From assembly GCF_014303735.1 (NCBI RefSeq), contig NZ_CP060296.1, forward strand, positions 3,238,501 to 3,302,500: DNA of 64,000 nt, given 5' to 3'. The translations under genes were made by a program, and so were the position numbers. Shown here piece by piece: positions 1 through 8,394 of the stretch; within the stretch, counting starts at the first letter, position 1, and each line of letters starts with the position of its first letter. Origin of the DNA: Variovorax sp. PAMC28562 (lineage in GTDB: Bacteria; Pseudomonadota; Gammaproteobacteria; Burkholderiales; Burkholderiaceae_C). Under the pieces are notes generated by a model that did no database searches, was not told the origin of the DNA, and worked only from the letters and a program-made list of their open reading frames with translations.

Positions 1-1065
1 ATGCGCGGTGGTGAAAAAGTTGTAGAAGTGCTGTGCGATCTGTATCCCGAGGCAGATATCTTCACGCTGGTGTGCGACCCGGCTGCCATCTCCGAGAAGC
101 TCAAGCGCCATCGCATCACGACATCGTTCTTGCAAAAACTAGGCGGCGTGCGGCATTACCAAAAGATGCTGCCGTTGATGCCCTATGCCCTGGAGTCTTT
201 CGATCTCACTGGCTACGACTTGATCATCTCCAGCGAGTCAGGTCCGGCCAAGGGCATCATTCCAGGTCCAGACTCCACTCATATTTGCTACTGCCATTCG
301 CCGATGCGCTACATCTGGGACTTGTATCCGCAGTACCGTTCCGCGGCGGGATCTTTGACTCGTGCCTTGATGTCGCTGACTGCGCCGTCGCTGCGCCAGT
401 GGGACGTAAGTACGTCGCATCGCGTCGACCATTTCATTGCTAACTCCGCCTATGTGGCGCGAAGGATCGAGAAGTATTACCGACGCACTTCCCATGTCGT
501 GAACCCGCCCGTCGACCTCGCACGCTTCGAGCCGGTCGATGCACCGGGGGACTACTACCTGTGTGCAGGTCAGATCACGCCTTACAAGAAGGTTGAAATC
601 GCCGTGGAGGCGTGCACCCGCATGGGTAGGCGGCTTGTCGTTATCGGCTCGGGTGCAGGCCCAGCGCTCCGGCAGCTTGCTGGCCCTACCGTCGAGTTTT
701 TAGGCGCTGTCGACGACGCCACCATGGCGCATCACTTCGCTCATTGCAAGGCGCTTCTTTTCCCTGGGGTCGAAGACTTCGGGATCGTTCCTTTGGAAGT
801 GATGGCGAGTGGGCGGCCCGTCATAGCCTATGCAAAAGGCGGCGCACTAGAGACAGTCGTCGAAGGCAGCACGGGCTTGTTCTTCGCCGAACAAACCACA
901 GAAGCCATGGTCGACGTGATAGGGCATTTCGAGGCTGTTGCAAGCTCATTTCGCTCCGAGGTGGCTCACTCGCATGCAGCCACTTTTGATACGGTCGTAT
1001 TCCGGGCACGGATGGCCGAGCTTATCGGCTCGTTGGTTGCCACGCCCCCACGGCTTGCAACCTGA
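1..1065 (+). CDS. Glycosyltransferase family 4 (WbaZ-like), EPS unit A, 5' end missing
   Basis: This is a GT-B-fold glycosyltransferase expected to add one sugar to the lipid-linked EPS repeat unit on the cytoplasmic face of the inner membrane. It is nearly the same protein as the one at 14127-15248. I count 11 differences in the first 153 aligned residues. The paralogue has 16 more residues before its GMRGGEK motif, so this gene most likely starts about 48 bases before the window and the ATG at position 1 is internal. C-terminal motifs include LCAGQITPYKK (start of the nucleotide-sugar domain) and FPGVEDFGIVPLE, the EX7E-type motif of GT4 enzymes. Codon third positions are visibly poorer in G/C than in the paralogue. 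Sugar specificity cannot be read from the sequence. Family call sure; exact donor unknown. Confidence 0.88.
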   Translation: MRGGEKVVEVLCDLYPEADIFTLVCDPAAISEKLKRHRITTSFLQKLGGVRHYQKMLPLMPYALESFDLTGYDLIISSESGPAKGIIPGPDSTHICYCHSPMRYIWDLYPQYRSAAGSLTRALMSLTAPSLRQWDVSTSHRVDHFIANSAYVARRIEKYYRRTSHVVNPPVDLARFEPVDAPGDYYLCAGQITPYKKVEIAVEACTRMGRRLVVIGSGAGPALRQLAGPTVEFLGAVDDATMAHHFAHCKALLFPGVEDFGIVPLEVMASGRPVIAYAKGGALETVVEGSTGLFFAEQTTEAMVDVIGHFEAVASSFRSEVAHSHAATFDTVVFRARMAELIGSLVATPPRLAT

Positions 1066-1077
1066 CAGGGCGGCCAC

Positions 1078-2562
1078 ATGGAGCTAATCCCGGTCGGCAT
1101 ATTCTGGAGCGTTGCGCTGTGGGCCTTGTTCCAGAAGAAGCAGGTGTTGATTTACCTGTTCTTCGCATCCATGCCGTTCGGTTCTTTTGCTGCAATCCCC
1201 ACCGAGTTGACCGCGGGGCTGACCCTAACGCCGACACCTATCGTCGCCATGCTGCTGATAGCGCGTGAACTTGGCAATGCACGCGGCTTGACGAAAGCGC
1301 TAGACGCTGCCTTGAAGTCATCCGGCTTGCTGCTGCTGTTTCTTTTTTGGCTAGTGGCCGCTGTGGTCACCCTCTTCATGCCGCGCTTTTTTGCCGGTCA
1401 GGTCGAAGTGGTGCCAGTGCGCGCGGGCGCATTGGCCTCGGACACGGCAATGCTCGCGCCCACTGTTCAAAACCTCTCTCAGTTGGTGTATGTCAGCATT
1501 TCGGTACTGGCCGTTTTTGCCTTCGCAAGTGTCTTGCGCGGCGAGGGCATGCGCCGACACGCCCTGAGTGCTTTGTGCCTGGGTGCGGCCTTCACGGTCT
1601 TTACGGGATTTCTTGATTTTGCGTCGCAATACTTGCCTCTTCAGTCGTTCATGGAAGTCTTTCGCACGGCCAGCTACGCACTTATTACCGAGGCAGAAGT
1701 TCAGGATGTCAAGCGCGTCGTAGGCTTGATGCCTGAGGCATCGTCTTTCGGCAGTCTCTCTTTGAATTTTCTGACGTCGCTCTACTTTTTTCGACGGGCG
1801 ATGCGGTCCGGGCATCTTCGTGATCGCGTGGTTCCGGCTTTGATGGGCTTGCTGCTCCTGCTCGTGTGGATGTCGACCTCATCGGCAGCGTATCTTGGTC
1901 TGGGCCTTTTCGGCGCGGCGGCGGCTGCGGAGTGGTGCTGGCGATTCTTCGCGTCAGACCGCAATCACTATCTTCGCCATGGTCTTATGGGCGAGTTTTG
2001 GTTAGGTGCCGTGGCCGTATGGGCCATTCTTCTGGTCGTTATCGTTGTCCCCAACGTCCTGACTCCACTGCTAGACATGGTCAACGTGACGGTGCTGCAA
2101 AAGGCGAACACCAGTTCGTTCGAAGAGCGAGGAATGTGGACCCAGATGTCCTGGAACGCGCTGTTGGCAACTCATGGTTTGGGAGTCGGTCTGGGCGGCA
2201 GTCGCGCCTCGAATTTTGCAGTGGCCCTTGTCAGTAATGTGGGATTGGCCGGCGCAGCGCTCTATTTCCTTTTTGTTTTGCAGTGCTTTTTTGTGCGGCG
2301 GGCAGGGCGTAGGGACGCCGAGGGAAGTGCTCTCTTATCGGCCGCCCGCTGGTCGTATCTACCCATGTTTTTTGTCAGTCTGACTATTGGCACTACGCCG
2401 GACTTCGGTTTGTCCAATGCGTTCCTGTACGGGTTTGCGGTAGCAATTGCCCATAAGATCCTTCAACGCGCCGTCTGGCCCACCGAGGTTCATCGGCTTT
2501 TGAGCACCCCGCGTTTCAGGGCGCCGCAAGTGCGCAGCAGACGGAGTGCCCGCATTGACTGA
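1078..2562 (+). CDS. O-antigen polymerase/ligase-like membrane protein (Wzy-type), unit A
   Basis: A 494-residue, highly hydrophobic protein with about ten or more predicted membrane segments. It resembles the O-antigen ligase/polymerase (Wzy_C) superfamily and would link repeat units in the periplasm in a Wzx/Wzy pathway. The segment around GVGLGGSRASN near residue 375 sits in the large periplasmic loop typical of this family. It follows the glycosyltransferase by 12 bases and overlaps the flippase start, so it is probably in the same transcript. The paralogue at 15261-16691 is colinear and similar along its length. A WaaL-type ligase cannot be strictly excluded, but the flippase next door and the absence of lipid A genes favour polymerase. 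Confidence 0.8.
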   Translation: MELIPVGIFWSVALWALFQKKQVLIYLFFASMPFGSFAAIPTELTAGLTLTPTPIVAMLLIARELGNARGLTKALDAALKSSGLLLLFLFWLVAAVVTLFMPRFFAGQVEVVPVRAGALASDTAMLAPTVQNLSQLVYVSISVLAVFAFASVLRGEGMRRHALSALCLGAAFTVFTGFLDFASQYLPLQSFMEVFRTASYALITEAEVQDVKRVVGLMPEASSFGSLSLNFLTSLYFFRRAMRSGHLRDRVVPALMGLLLLLVWMSTSSAAYLGLGLFGAAAAAEWCWRFFASDRNHYLRHGLMGEFWLGAVAVWAILLVVIVVPNVLTPLLDMVNVTVLQKANTSSFEERGMWTQMSWNALLATHGLGVGLGGSRASNFAVALVSNVGLAGAALYFLFVLQCFFVRRAGRRDAEGSALLSAARWSYLPMFFVSLTIGTTPDFGLSNAFLYGFAVAIAHKILQRAVWPTEVHRLLSTPRFRAPQVRSRRSARID

Positions 2563-4078
2563 GCAACCGAGCATGGCGAGCCGTGCCGTCGGGGCGGGCG
2601 TGTGGACCGTGGGTACGCGTCTGGCCACGAAGTTGATTGATCTGGCAATGCTGCTGTGCCTCGCTCGGTTCTTGGGGCCGGCTGAATTCGGTTTGGTCGC
2701 GGTGGCGATGGCTGTGGTCGTTGTCATAGAAGCCTTGTTCGAGCTGCCGATGGCAGCCGCGTTGATTCGTGCGCCTGTTCTGGTTGCAGACATGTTGCAC
2801 ACCGCTTTCACGCTGAGCCTGCTTCGCGGGCTGGTTATCGCCGCTCTGCTGCTTGTTATTTCCTGGCCGTTGGCAGTGTTCAACGAAGAGCCTCGACTGA
2901 CAGCTTTGCTGGCAGTACTCGCGCTGGCCCCGGCGTTGCGCGGGTTGGTCAGCCCGCGAATGGTGGAATACGCGCGCGCCTTCAACTTTCGCCCCGACGC
3001 GATGCTGGAGCTGGTGGGCAAGGCCGCGGCTTTCATCATCGCGGTCGCCATCGCTTTCAATACGCGGAGCTATTGGGCGATTGCTGCTGCGACCGTGTGC
3101 GGACCGCTAGTTACAACGTTTATCTCGTATTTCATAGCACCGTTGCGACCGCGTTTTACGCTGACGCATTGGAAGGATTTTTCGAGCCTGATCGGCTGGA
3201 ATTTCATAGCCCAGTTGGGCTCGGCTCTGAACTGGCAGATCGATCGGCTCCTTCTTCCAAGACTGATTACGACCGCGGCGTTTGGGCAATACGCCATGGG
3301 CAAGCAGATATCGGAGCTTCCGATTCAGGCGCTCGTTCAGCCATTGGCTCGTCCTAGTATGGCGGCATTGGCGTCGGCCGCCGAAAGTCGAGGTTCGCGC
3401 TACCTGCAGTTGTCTCATGGGATCGCATTCGTCATTGCACCGGTACTGGGGTTGATGCTGGTGTGGCCAGAAGTGCTTGTTCGCGTCACATTGGGAGAGA
3501 GCTGGTTGCCAGCTTCGGAGTGGATGCGCTGGATCAGCGCATCGTCGGTGCTGGGGCTACCCGCCATTCTGTTGGGGCCGCTTGCGATGACGCTGGACCG
3601 CACGCGCTGGTTGGCTGCACGGACACTCATTGAATTGCTGGTCAGGCTGCCTCTGGTATGGATGGGCGCTTTACGATTCGGGATTCCGGGCGCTATCGCC
3701 GGCAGTGCAATCGCGACTGCCATCGGTACTTTTACGGCGCTATTTATGGTGCGGCGTCTGAGCGGTGCAGGGGTGATCGCTCAACTGGGGACGCTCTTAC
3801 GGCCGCTGTTGGCGGTATTGTTGGCTGGCAGCCTGCTGTGGCTGACAAAGCCCGTCGCGCTGGGCGCTTCAAGCCTGCCACAGCTGTTGGTAGCTGCCGT
3901 ACCGATCGGCATCGTTTATCTGGTTGTCTACGGAACGTGTGCAATGCTTGCATGGCAATGGGCAGGGCGGCCGGCAGGACTCGAACAACACTTGCTCGAG
4001 CTTATCCGCAGCAAGATCATGCCGAGGCCGAGTCAAGATGCCACTAGGTCTGTGCTCGGACAAGTCAAAACAAAATGA
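2555..4078 (+). CDS. Oligosaccharide flippase (Wzx-like, MOP superfamily), unit A
   Basis: About 507 residues with many membrane segments. The protein resembles the polysaccharide biosynthesis (Wzx/RfbX, MOP exporter) family, which moves undecaprenyl-linked repeat units across the inner membrane. The start is uncertain. GTG at 2546 has no ribosome-binding site, TTG at 2555 has GGAG at 2543-2546 eight bases upstream, and ATG at 2573 is the first ATG. I chose 2555 because it also gives nearly the same N-terminal length as the unit B paralogue (GTG 16681). It overlaps the end of the polymerase gene, as in unit B, which suggests translational coupling. Family call firm; start moderate. Confidence 0.83.
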   Translation: MTEQPSMASRAVGAGVWTVGTRLATKLIDLAMLLCLARFLGPAEFGLVAVAMAVVVVIEALFELPMAAALIRAPVLVADMLHTAFTLSLLRGLVIAALLLVISWPLAVFNEEPRLTALLAVLALAPALRGLVSPRMVEYARAFNFRPDAMLELVGKAAAFIIAVAIAFNTRSYWAIAAATVCGPLVTTFISYFIAPLRPRFTLTHWKDFSSLIGWNFIAQLGSALNWQIDRLLLPRLITTAAFGQYAMGKQISELPIQALVQPLARPSMAALASAAESRGSRYLQLSHGIAFVIAPVLGLMLVWPEVLVRVTLGESWLPASEWMRWISASSVLGLPAILLGPLAMTLDRTRWLAARTLIELLVRLPLVWMGALRFGIPGAIAGSAIATAIGTFTALFMVRRLSGAGVIAQLGTLLRPLLAVLLAGSLLWLTKPVALGASSLPQLLVAAVPIGIVYLVVYGTCAMLAWQWAGRPAGLEQHLLELIRSKIMPRPSQDATRSVLGQVKTK

Positions 4079-4091
4079 AGTCCTGAAATCG

Positions 4092-5270
4092 ATGTCAAGA
4101 AGTCTCAATGACACAGGCGCCAAGGGCGCTGCCGTAACAAGACTTGCCATCAACGGCAAGTTCCTGCAGCCGAAAACCAGTCGATCCGGAGTCAACCGTG
4201 TAGCTCGCGAACTCCTGCGGGCCCTGGACAAAGCACTTGCGGACGATCCCGTGCTTGCGGCTGCTGTGTCGTGCCGTGTGATCATGTCTGCGGGGCAGTA
4301 CGGCGACCTTCCGCTTTCGCATATTCGAGTGGAATTGAACGATGGGTCCAGCGAAATGGGCTCTTTTATGCGCAAGCTGAATGGGGCGTTTTGGGAGCAA
4401 CTCGTTTTGCCCCGGCGCATCAAAGGCGACACCTTGATCAACTTTTGCAACACGGGGCCGGTGCTTCACAAAGATGCGTTCACCATGGTTCATGATGCAC
4501 AGATATACCTATCGCCCGAGTCGTACTCCTTTGCTTTTCGCACTTGGTATCGACTAGTGTTGCCCTGGCTGGGGAAACGCAATACGGCATTACTCACTGT
4601 GTCGCAGTTTTCGCGGGAGCAACTGGACCATTTCAGGGTCGCTACCTCGGCACGTATTCGGGTAATACACAACGGCTGCGACCATGTGCTTCGGCTTGTT
4701 CCTGATTCGACGAAAGTAGCGGCCTTCAAGTTGGCGGGAAGCTGCTATGTCATAGCACTCGCCAACGTCCAGCCTCATAAAAATATTCAGGTTCTCCTGA
4801 AGGCTTTTGGATCACCAGCGTTACGTGACGTCACTCTTGCCCTGTTTGGTTCGGCGACACGTGAGGACTTTGAGAGTCAAGGTCACATTGTTCCCCCCAA
4901 CGTCAAATTTCTCGGATTTGTCAGCGACGAGCAATTGGTTGGGCTGCTGGAGCAGGCCAAGGCGTTGGCCTTTCCCTCCACGACGGAAGGCTTCGGTCTG
5001 CCACCGCTGGAGGCGATGGCACTGGGGTGTCCGGCAATCCTTTCGCCCTGCGGCGCACTACCCGAAGTGTGCGGCGATGCTGCACTGTGGGCCGATTCGC
5101 TGGACCCGGTGCAATGGGAGCAGCAGATTGTCCGCCTGTGCAACGACAGCCTGCTGCGCGCCGAGATGCAGCGACGTGGACGAGCGCACGCTGCTCAGTT
5201 CACATGGGAAAAGGCGGCACATCGGTTGCTCAAAATAGTGATGGGTAAACCCGGGCCGATTGCGCGCTGA
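4092..5270 (+). CDS. Glycosyltransferase family 4, unit A second GT
   Basis: A roughly 392-residue GT-B glycosyltransferase of family 4. Visible motifs are LAINGKFLQ near the N terminus, TMVHDAQIY in the middle, HNGCDHV, and FPSTTEGFGLPPLEAMALG, which contains the EX7E catalytic/nucleotide-binding motif. ATG 4092 was chosen because the following residues (SRSLNDTG) align with the start of the unit B copy at 18176. The upstream ATG at 4038 is possible but would add residues with no counterpart. The gene begins just after the flippase stop. Predicted role: cytoplasmic addition of a sugar to the EPS repeat unit. Donor and acceptor are not deducible. Confidence 0.87.
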   Translation: MSRSLNDTGAKGAAVTRLAINGKFLQPKTSRSGVNRVARELLRALDKALADDPVLAAAVSCRVIMSAGQYGDLPLSHIRVELNDGSSEMGSFMRKLNGAFWEQLVLPRRIKGDTLINFCNTGPVLHKDAFTMVHDAQIYLSPESYSFAFRTWYRLVLPWLGKRNTALLTVSQFSREQLDHFRVATSARIRVIHNGCDHVLRLVPDSTKVAAFKLAGSCYVIALANVQPHKNIQVLLKAFGSPALRDVTLALFGSATREDFESQGHIVPPNVKFLGFVSDEQLVGLLEQAKALAFPSTTEGFGLPPLEAMALGCPAILSPCGALPEVCGDAALWADSLDPVQWEQQIVRLCNDSLLRAEMQRRGRAHAAQFTWEKAAHRLLKIVMGKPGPIAR

Positions 5271-5343
5271 TCCAATCGATGTCGATATGTCTTGTCCCTT
5301 ACTTACAAAATATGCGCCCGCAACGCCGCATCTTTTCTCTTTC

Positions 5344-6243
5344 ATGAACTCAGAGATTGTCCCCCTGAAAATTGCCATTGCTATTGCCACTGCAGGACGG
5401 AGGGAAGTGATCGCGGAAACGATCGATCTCCTGGCCAAACAGTCGCGCATCGCTGACGAGCTGTTAATTTGTCCTGCGCGGGACGAAGATCTCGATATGG
5501 CCTGCTTGCAGGATTACCCTGGAAAGGTTCGCGTCTTGCGCGGGCCGGTGGGCTCTTCTGCTCAGCGAAACGTGCTGCTCGACGCCACGGCAGCCGACAT
5601 TGTGATTTTCTTCGACGATGATTTTTTGCCTGCAAACGACTACGTTGAAGAGGTTGAACTGTTGTTCACCGAGCATCCGACTGTCGTGGTGACGACAGGC
5701 AAAGTTCTGGCGGATGGAATCATCGGTCCTGGCCTTGGGCATGCAGATGGCTTGATCATCCTCAAAGCATCCGAGCCAAACAGCGAGACAACAACTTTGG
5801 TGTCGGCGTACAACGGATACGGATGCAACATGGCTGTTCGAATGCAGGCCGTGCGAAATAATCGAATTCGCTTTGATGAACGGTTGCCGCTCTACGCATG
5901 GCTCGAGGACGTGGATTTCTCAAGGCAGCTCGCGTCATACGGGGAAATCGTTCAAGCGGCGCGCCTTCGGGGTGTTCATCTTGGTACCAAGCGATCGGGC
6001 CGCAGCCCCGGACGACGTCTGGGCTATTCCCAGGTAGCGAACCCTTTGTATCTCGCGCGCAAGGGCACCATGCACTGGCCTCGCGCGCTGAAGCAGATTG
6101 CAAGAAATCTGCTCGCCAATGCTTTCCGGAGCTTTTCTCCTGAGCCATGGGTTGATAGGCGCGGACGTTTGCATGGAAACATGCGAGCGCTCCGCGATTT
6201 GGTCGGAGGGGGAATTTGTCCGGAAAGAGCCGCGAGTCCGTAG
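5344..6243 (+). CDS. Glycosyltransferase family 2, unit A third GT
   Basis: About 299 residues with the GT-A fold of family 2. It starts with IAIAIATAGRRE, the nucleotide-binding strand. An IVIFFDDDFLP segment carries the DxD-type metal/nucleotide motif, and WLEDVDFS is the acceptor-side motif (ED) of GT2 enzymes. ATG 5344 is preferred over TTG 5260 because conserved sequence begins there and the paralogue at 19435 starts at the equivalent place. It is the last gene shared colinearly with unit B; downstream the two loci diverge completely. Two paralogues exist in the window, 19435-20331 and the inverted 7487-8383. Probable role: adds a sugar in EPS repeat-unit assembly. Confidence 0.87.
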   Translation: MNSEIVPLKIAIAIATAGRREVIAETIDLLAKQSRIADELLICPARDEDLDMACLQDYPGKVRVLRGPVGSSAQRNVLLDATAADIVIFFDDDFLPANDYVEEVELLFTEHPTVVVTTGKVLADGIIGPGLGHADGLIILKASEPNSETTTLVSAYNGYGCNMAVRMQAVRNNRIRFDERLPLYAWLEDVDFSRQLASYGEIVQAARLRGVHLGTKRSGRSPGRRLGYSQVANPLYLARKGTMHWPRALKQIARNLLANAFRSFSPEPWVDRRGRLHGNMRALRDLVGGGICPERAASP

Positions 6244-6306
6244 AGCCCGTCGCCGAGACTACTGTGCCGATCACTCACCGCTCTTGTGGAAAACAGGGCA
6301 ATTAAC

Positions 6307-7473
6307 ATGCGCATTGCGATCGTCTCCAAAATTCCGATGTTCCCCACCACCGGCGGGAATCGGGCGAGAATTCTTACTCTTGTGCAAGCGCTCCATGCAA
6401 TGGGCTGCGAGGTGTTTTTCATACTCATTCCATCTCGGCAGCTTGCTGTATTCGATGAAGAAAAGCATGTTGAGCTGTTAGGGGCACACAGATTCGTAAT
6501 ACTTGAATTTACACTGCTGGCTCGAATTAGAGACTTCGCAAAAAAAGCTTTTTACTCGATTCACTACAAACTGTATAAGAAAGTAAAAAGAAAAACCGCG
6601 CTACGAAATAGCCCGGATTATTTGTTCGAGCGAGAAATTACAAGCTCCATCAACGATCTTTTTGAAATTTGGCAGCCTCGGGCAGTAGTAATCGTCTATG
6701 TCCACTTTTCTGCGGTATTGGACTCGCTGAACTCGTCTATATACAAAATTATAGATACGCAAGATGCGTTCTTTAATGAATTCACGGCTGAAGCAGAATC
6801 GAAAGGCTTGAATCGCGCAGACAAAATTATCGCCATTCAGGATAAAGAAGCCAATTACTTTAGGTCGATACTTCCGCGTGCGAACGGGGACAAGGTGGCG
6901 ACAATTGGTCACATCACTATTTCCTCCGAACGGGCCGTCCTTAGGCAAAATTGCGCTGCTTCATTTGTCGGATCGTTATTCGAAGCAAACATAATTTCGA
7001 TCTTCTATTTTGTCAATGATGTTCTGCCAGCAATCTTGAAAGAAGTTCCAGACTTCAGGTTGTATGTCGGTGGGTCTATATGCGACGTCCTCCAGGGAAA
7101 AGAAGGTGTGATCCCTTTAGGCAAGGTGGACAGGCTTCTTGATTTGTTCGAAAAAGGACCAATCTTGATAAATCCTATTCGGGATGGCACCGGTCTGAAG
7201 ATTAAGTTAATTGACGCTATGGCACTGGGTTTACCGGTAATTAGTACCGTCCGCGGAGTCGAAGGATTACCAGACGACATGGTTCAATGCGTGGAGGTCA
7301 TCGATGATGACGACGCGGCGGCATTTGCAGCGGCCGTCATCAAAATGTGTTTAGATGAGAACTCTAGAGCTAAAAAGGGCGCCCAAGCCTTTGAATGCTC
7401 TAAGTTCTGGAATGAACGGCAACGCGGCGGTCTCCGCACGATTCTCGAAGAGGTTAAGAGGATTTCAGCATAG
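6307..7473 (+). CDS. Glycosyltransferase family 4-like, AT-rich, unit A specific
   Basis: A roughly 388-residue protein. The N-terminal MRIAIVSKIPMFPTTGGNRAR is a typical GT4 first strand with a glycine-rich donor loop. The C-terminal NPIRDGTGLKIKLIDAMALG region matches the second-domain motif of GT4 enzymes. ATG 6307 was chosen because it opens directly onto this strand; ATG 6286 lies 21 bases upstream. Composition is unlike its neighbours: I count 45 G/C in the 120 bases 6481-6600 (37.5 percent). It also has many lysines, isoleucines and AT-ending codons, so recent horizontal acquisition is likely. There is no paralogue in unit B. It ends 13 bases from the convergent GT2 gene. The sugar transferred is unknown. 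Confidence 0.8.
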   Translation: MRIAIVSKIPMFPTTGGNRARILTLVQALHAMGCEVFFILIPSRQLAVFDEEKHVELLGAHRFVILEFTLLARIRDFAKKAFYSIHYKLYKKVKRKTALRNSPDYLFEREITSSINDLFEIWQPRAVVIVYVHFSAVLDSLNSSIYKIIDTQDAFFNEFTAEAESKGLNRADKIIAIQDKEANYFRSILPRANGDKVATIGHITISSERAVLRQNCAASFVGSLFEANIISIFYFVNDVLPAILKEVPDFRLYVGGSICDVLQGKEGVIPLGKVDRLLDLFEKGPILINPIRDGTGLKIKLIDAMALGLPVISTVRGVEGLPDDMVQCVEVIDDDDAAAFAAAVIKMCLDENSRAKKGAQAFECSKFWNERQRGGLRTILEEVKRISA

Positions 7474-7486
7474 AACTCGTCGGTCT

Positions 7487-8383
7487 TCAGCTAATTTCCA
7501 AGACTCTCCGCGGATGGAGTCGGCCTCTAAATAAATCGCTGACAGCGACTAGGTTTCCTTTAAGCCGACCCCGACGATCAACCCAGGGTTCCGGATTCAC
7601 GCAACGCGCCAGATTGGCAGTCACATTGCGACCCATTTGAAAGAAAGCGCGTGACCACGCGAACGTTCCCTTTTTTGCCATATATATGGGATTGGCTATC
7701 TGCGAGTAGCCAAAGCGCACTCCTGAGGTTCGGCCGCGCTTGGTGGCCAAATGCACACCTCTAAGCGATCGGCTCTGACCTATGGCACCCTTGGAAGACA
7801 TTGATCTTGAAAAATCAACGTCTTCCAGCCATGAATAGAGCGGTAGATTCTCGTCGAACGCCGCGCTCGAATCTCGAATAATTGATGCGCGAAATGCCAT
7901 ATTGCAACCGTAGACGTTGTAAATGGTATCTGGTGTGAGATCAGTGCATTCACTGTGTGAACTCAAAATTCTCAGCGCTTCATCGTGCTCTATACCAGGG
8001 CCCAAAGCCCCATCCACGATGACTACCCCTGTCATTGCTACAAAATCTGGCGAGGCCGAAAAACAGCTGATTGTCTTTTCTAGAAAATCTACCGCTGGAT
8101 AAAAATCATCGTCAAAAAAGACAACTAGATCATCGTGGGAGATTTTCTTGAGTATCAGGTTTCGCTGAGCACAAAGTCCGCGCGCGCCGCGCACGACTTC
8201 GATTGGATAGGGCAACTTCGAGATGATCGATTCATCGAAATCGTGATCTGTGGCGGGGCAAATAATTACGCGGTCAGGAAGTTTGCGCTGCAGAGTCAAT
8301 TGCCAGAGCATTTTTTCGAGTACATCTCGCCGGCCGGCAGTAGCGATGCCGACAACAATATGCTCGTTGGCATTGGCTCTCAT
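7487..8383 (-). CDS. Glycosyltransferase family 2, inverted third paralogue
   Basis: About 298 residues and clearly homologous to the two other GT2 proteins (5344-6243 and 19435-20331). It shares GIATAGRRDV at the N terminus, VVFFDDDFYP (DxD), YGCNMAFR, YSWLEDVDFS, RGVHLATKR, and NPEPWVDRRGRL near the C terminus. It is much more diverged than those two are from each other and lies on the opposite strand. Composition is AT-rich like the adjacent 6307 gene. ATG 8383 is chosen because conserved sequence starts there; TTG 8425 would overlap the upstream glycosyltransferase. It is the last gene of a leftward set wzc A, GT4, GT2. Likely role: a further sugar addition. Confidence 0.83.
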   Translation of the reverse strand: MRANANEHIVVGIATAGRRDVLEKMLWQLTLQRKLPDRVIICPATDHDFDESIISKLPYPIEVVRGARGLCAQRNLILKKISHDDLVVFFDDDFYPAVDFLEKTISCFSASPDFVAMTGVVIVDGALGPGIEHDEALRILSSHSECTDLTPDTIYNVYGCNMAFRASIIRDSSAAFDENLPLYSWLEDVDFSRSMSSKGAIGQSRSLRGVHLATKRGRTSGVRFGYSQIANPIYMAKKGTFAWSRAFFQMGRNVTANLARCVNPEPWVDRRGRLKGNLVAVSDLFRGRLHPRRVLEIS

Positions 8384-8394
8384 TCGCAAAAACG

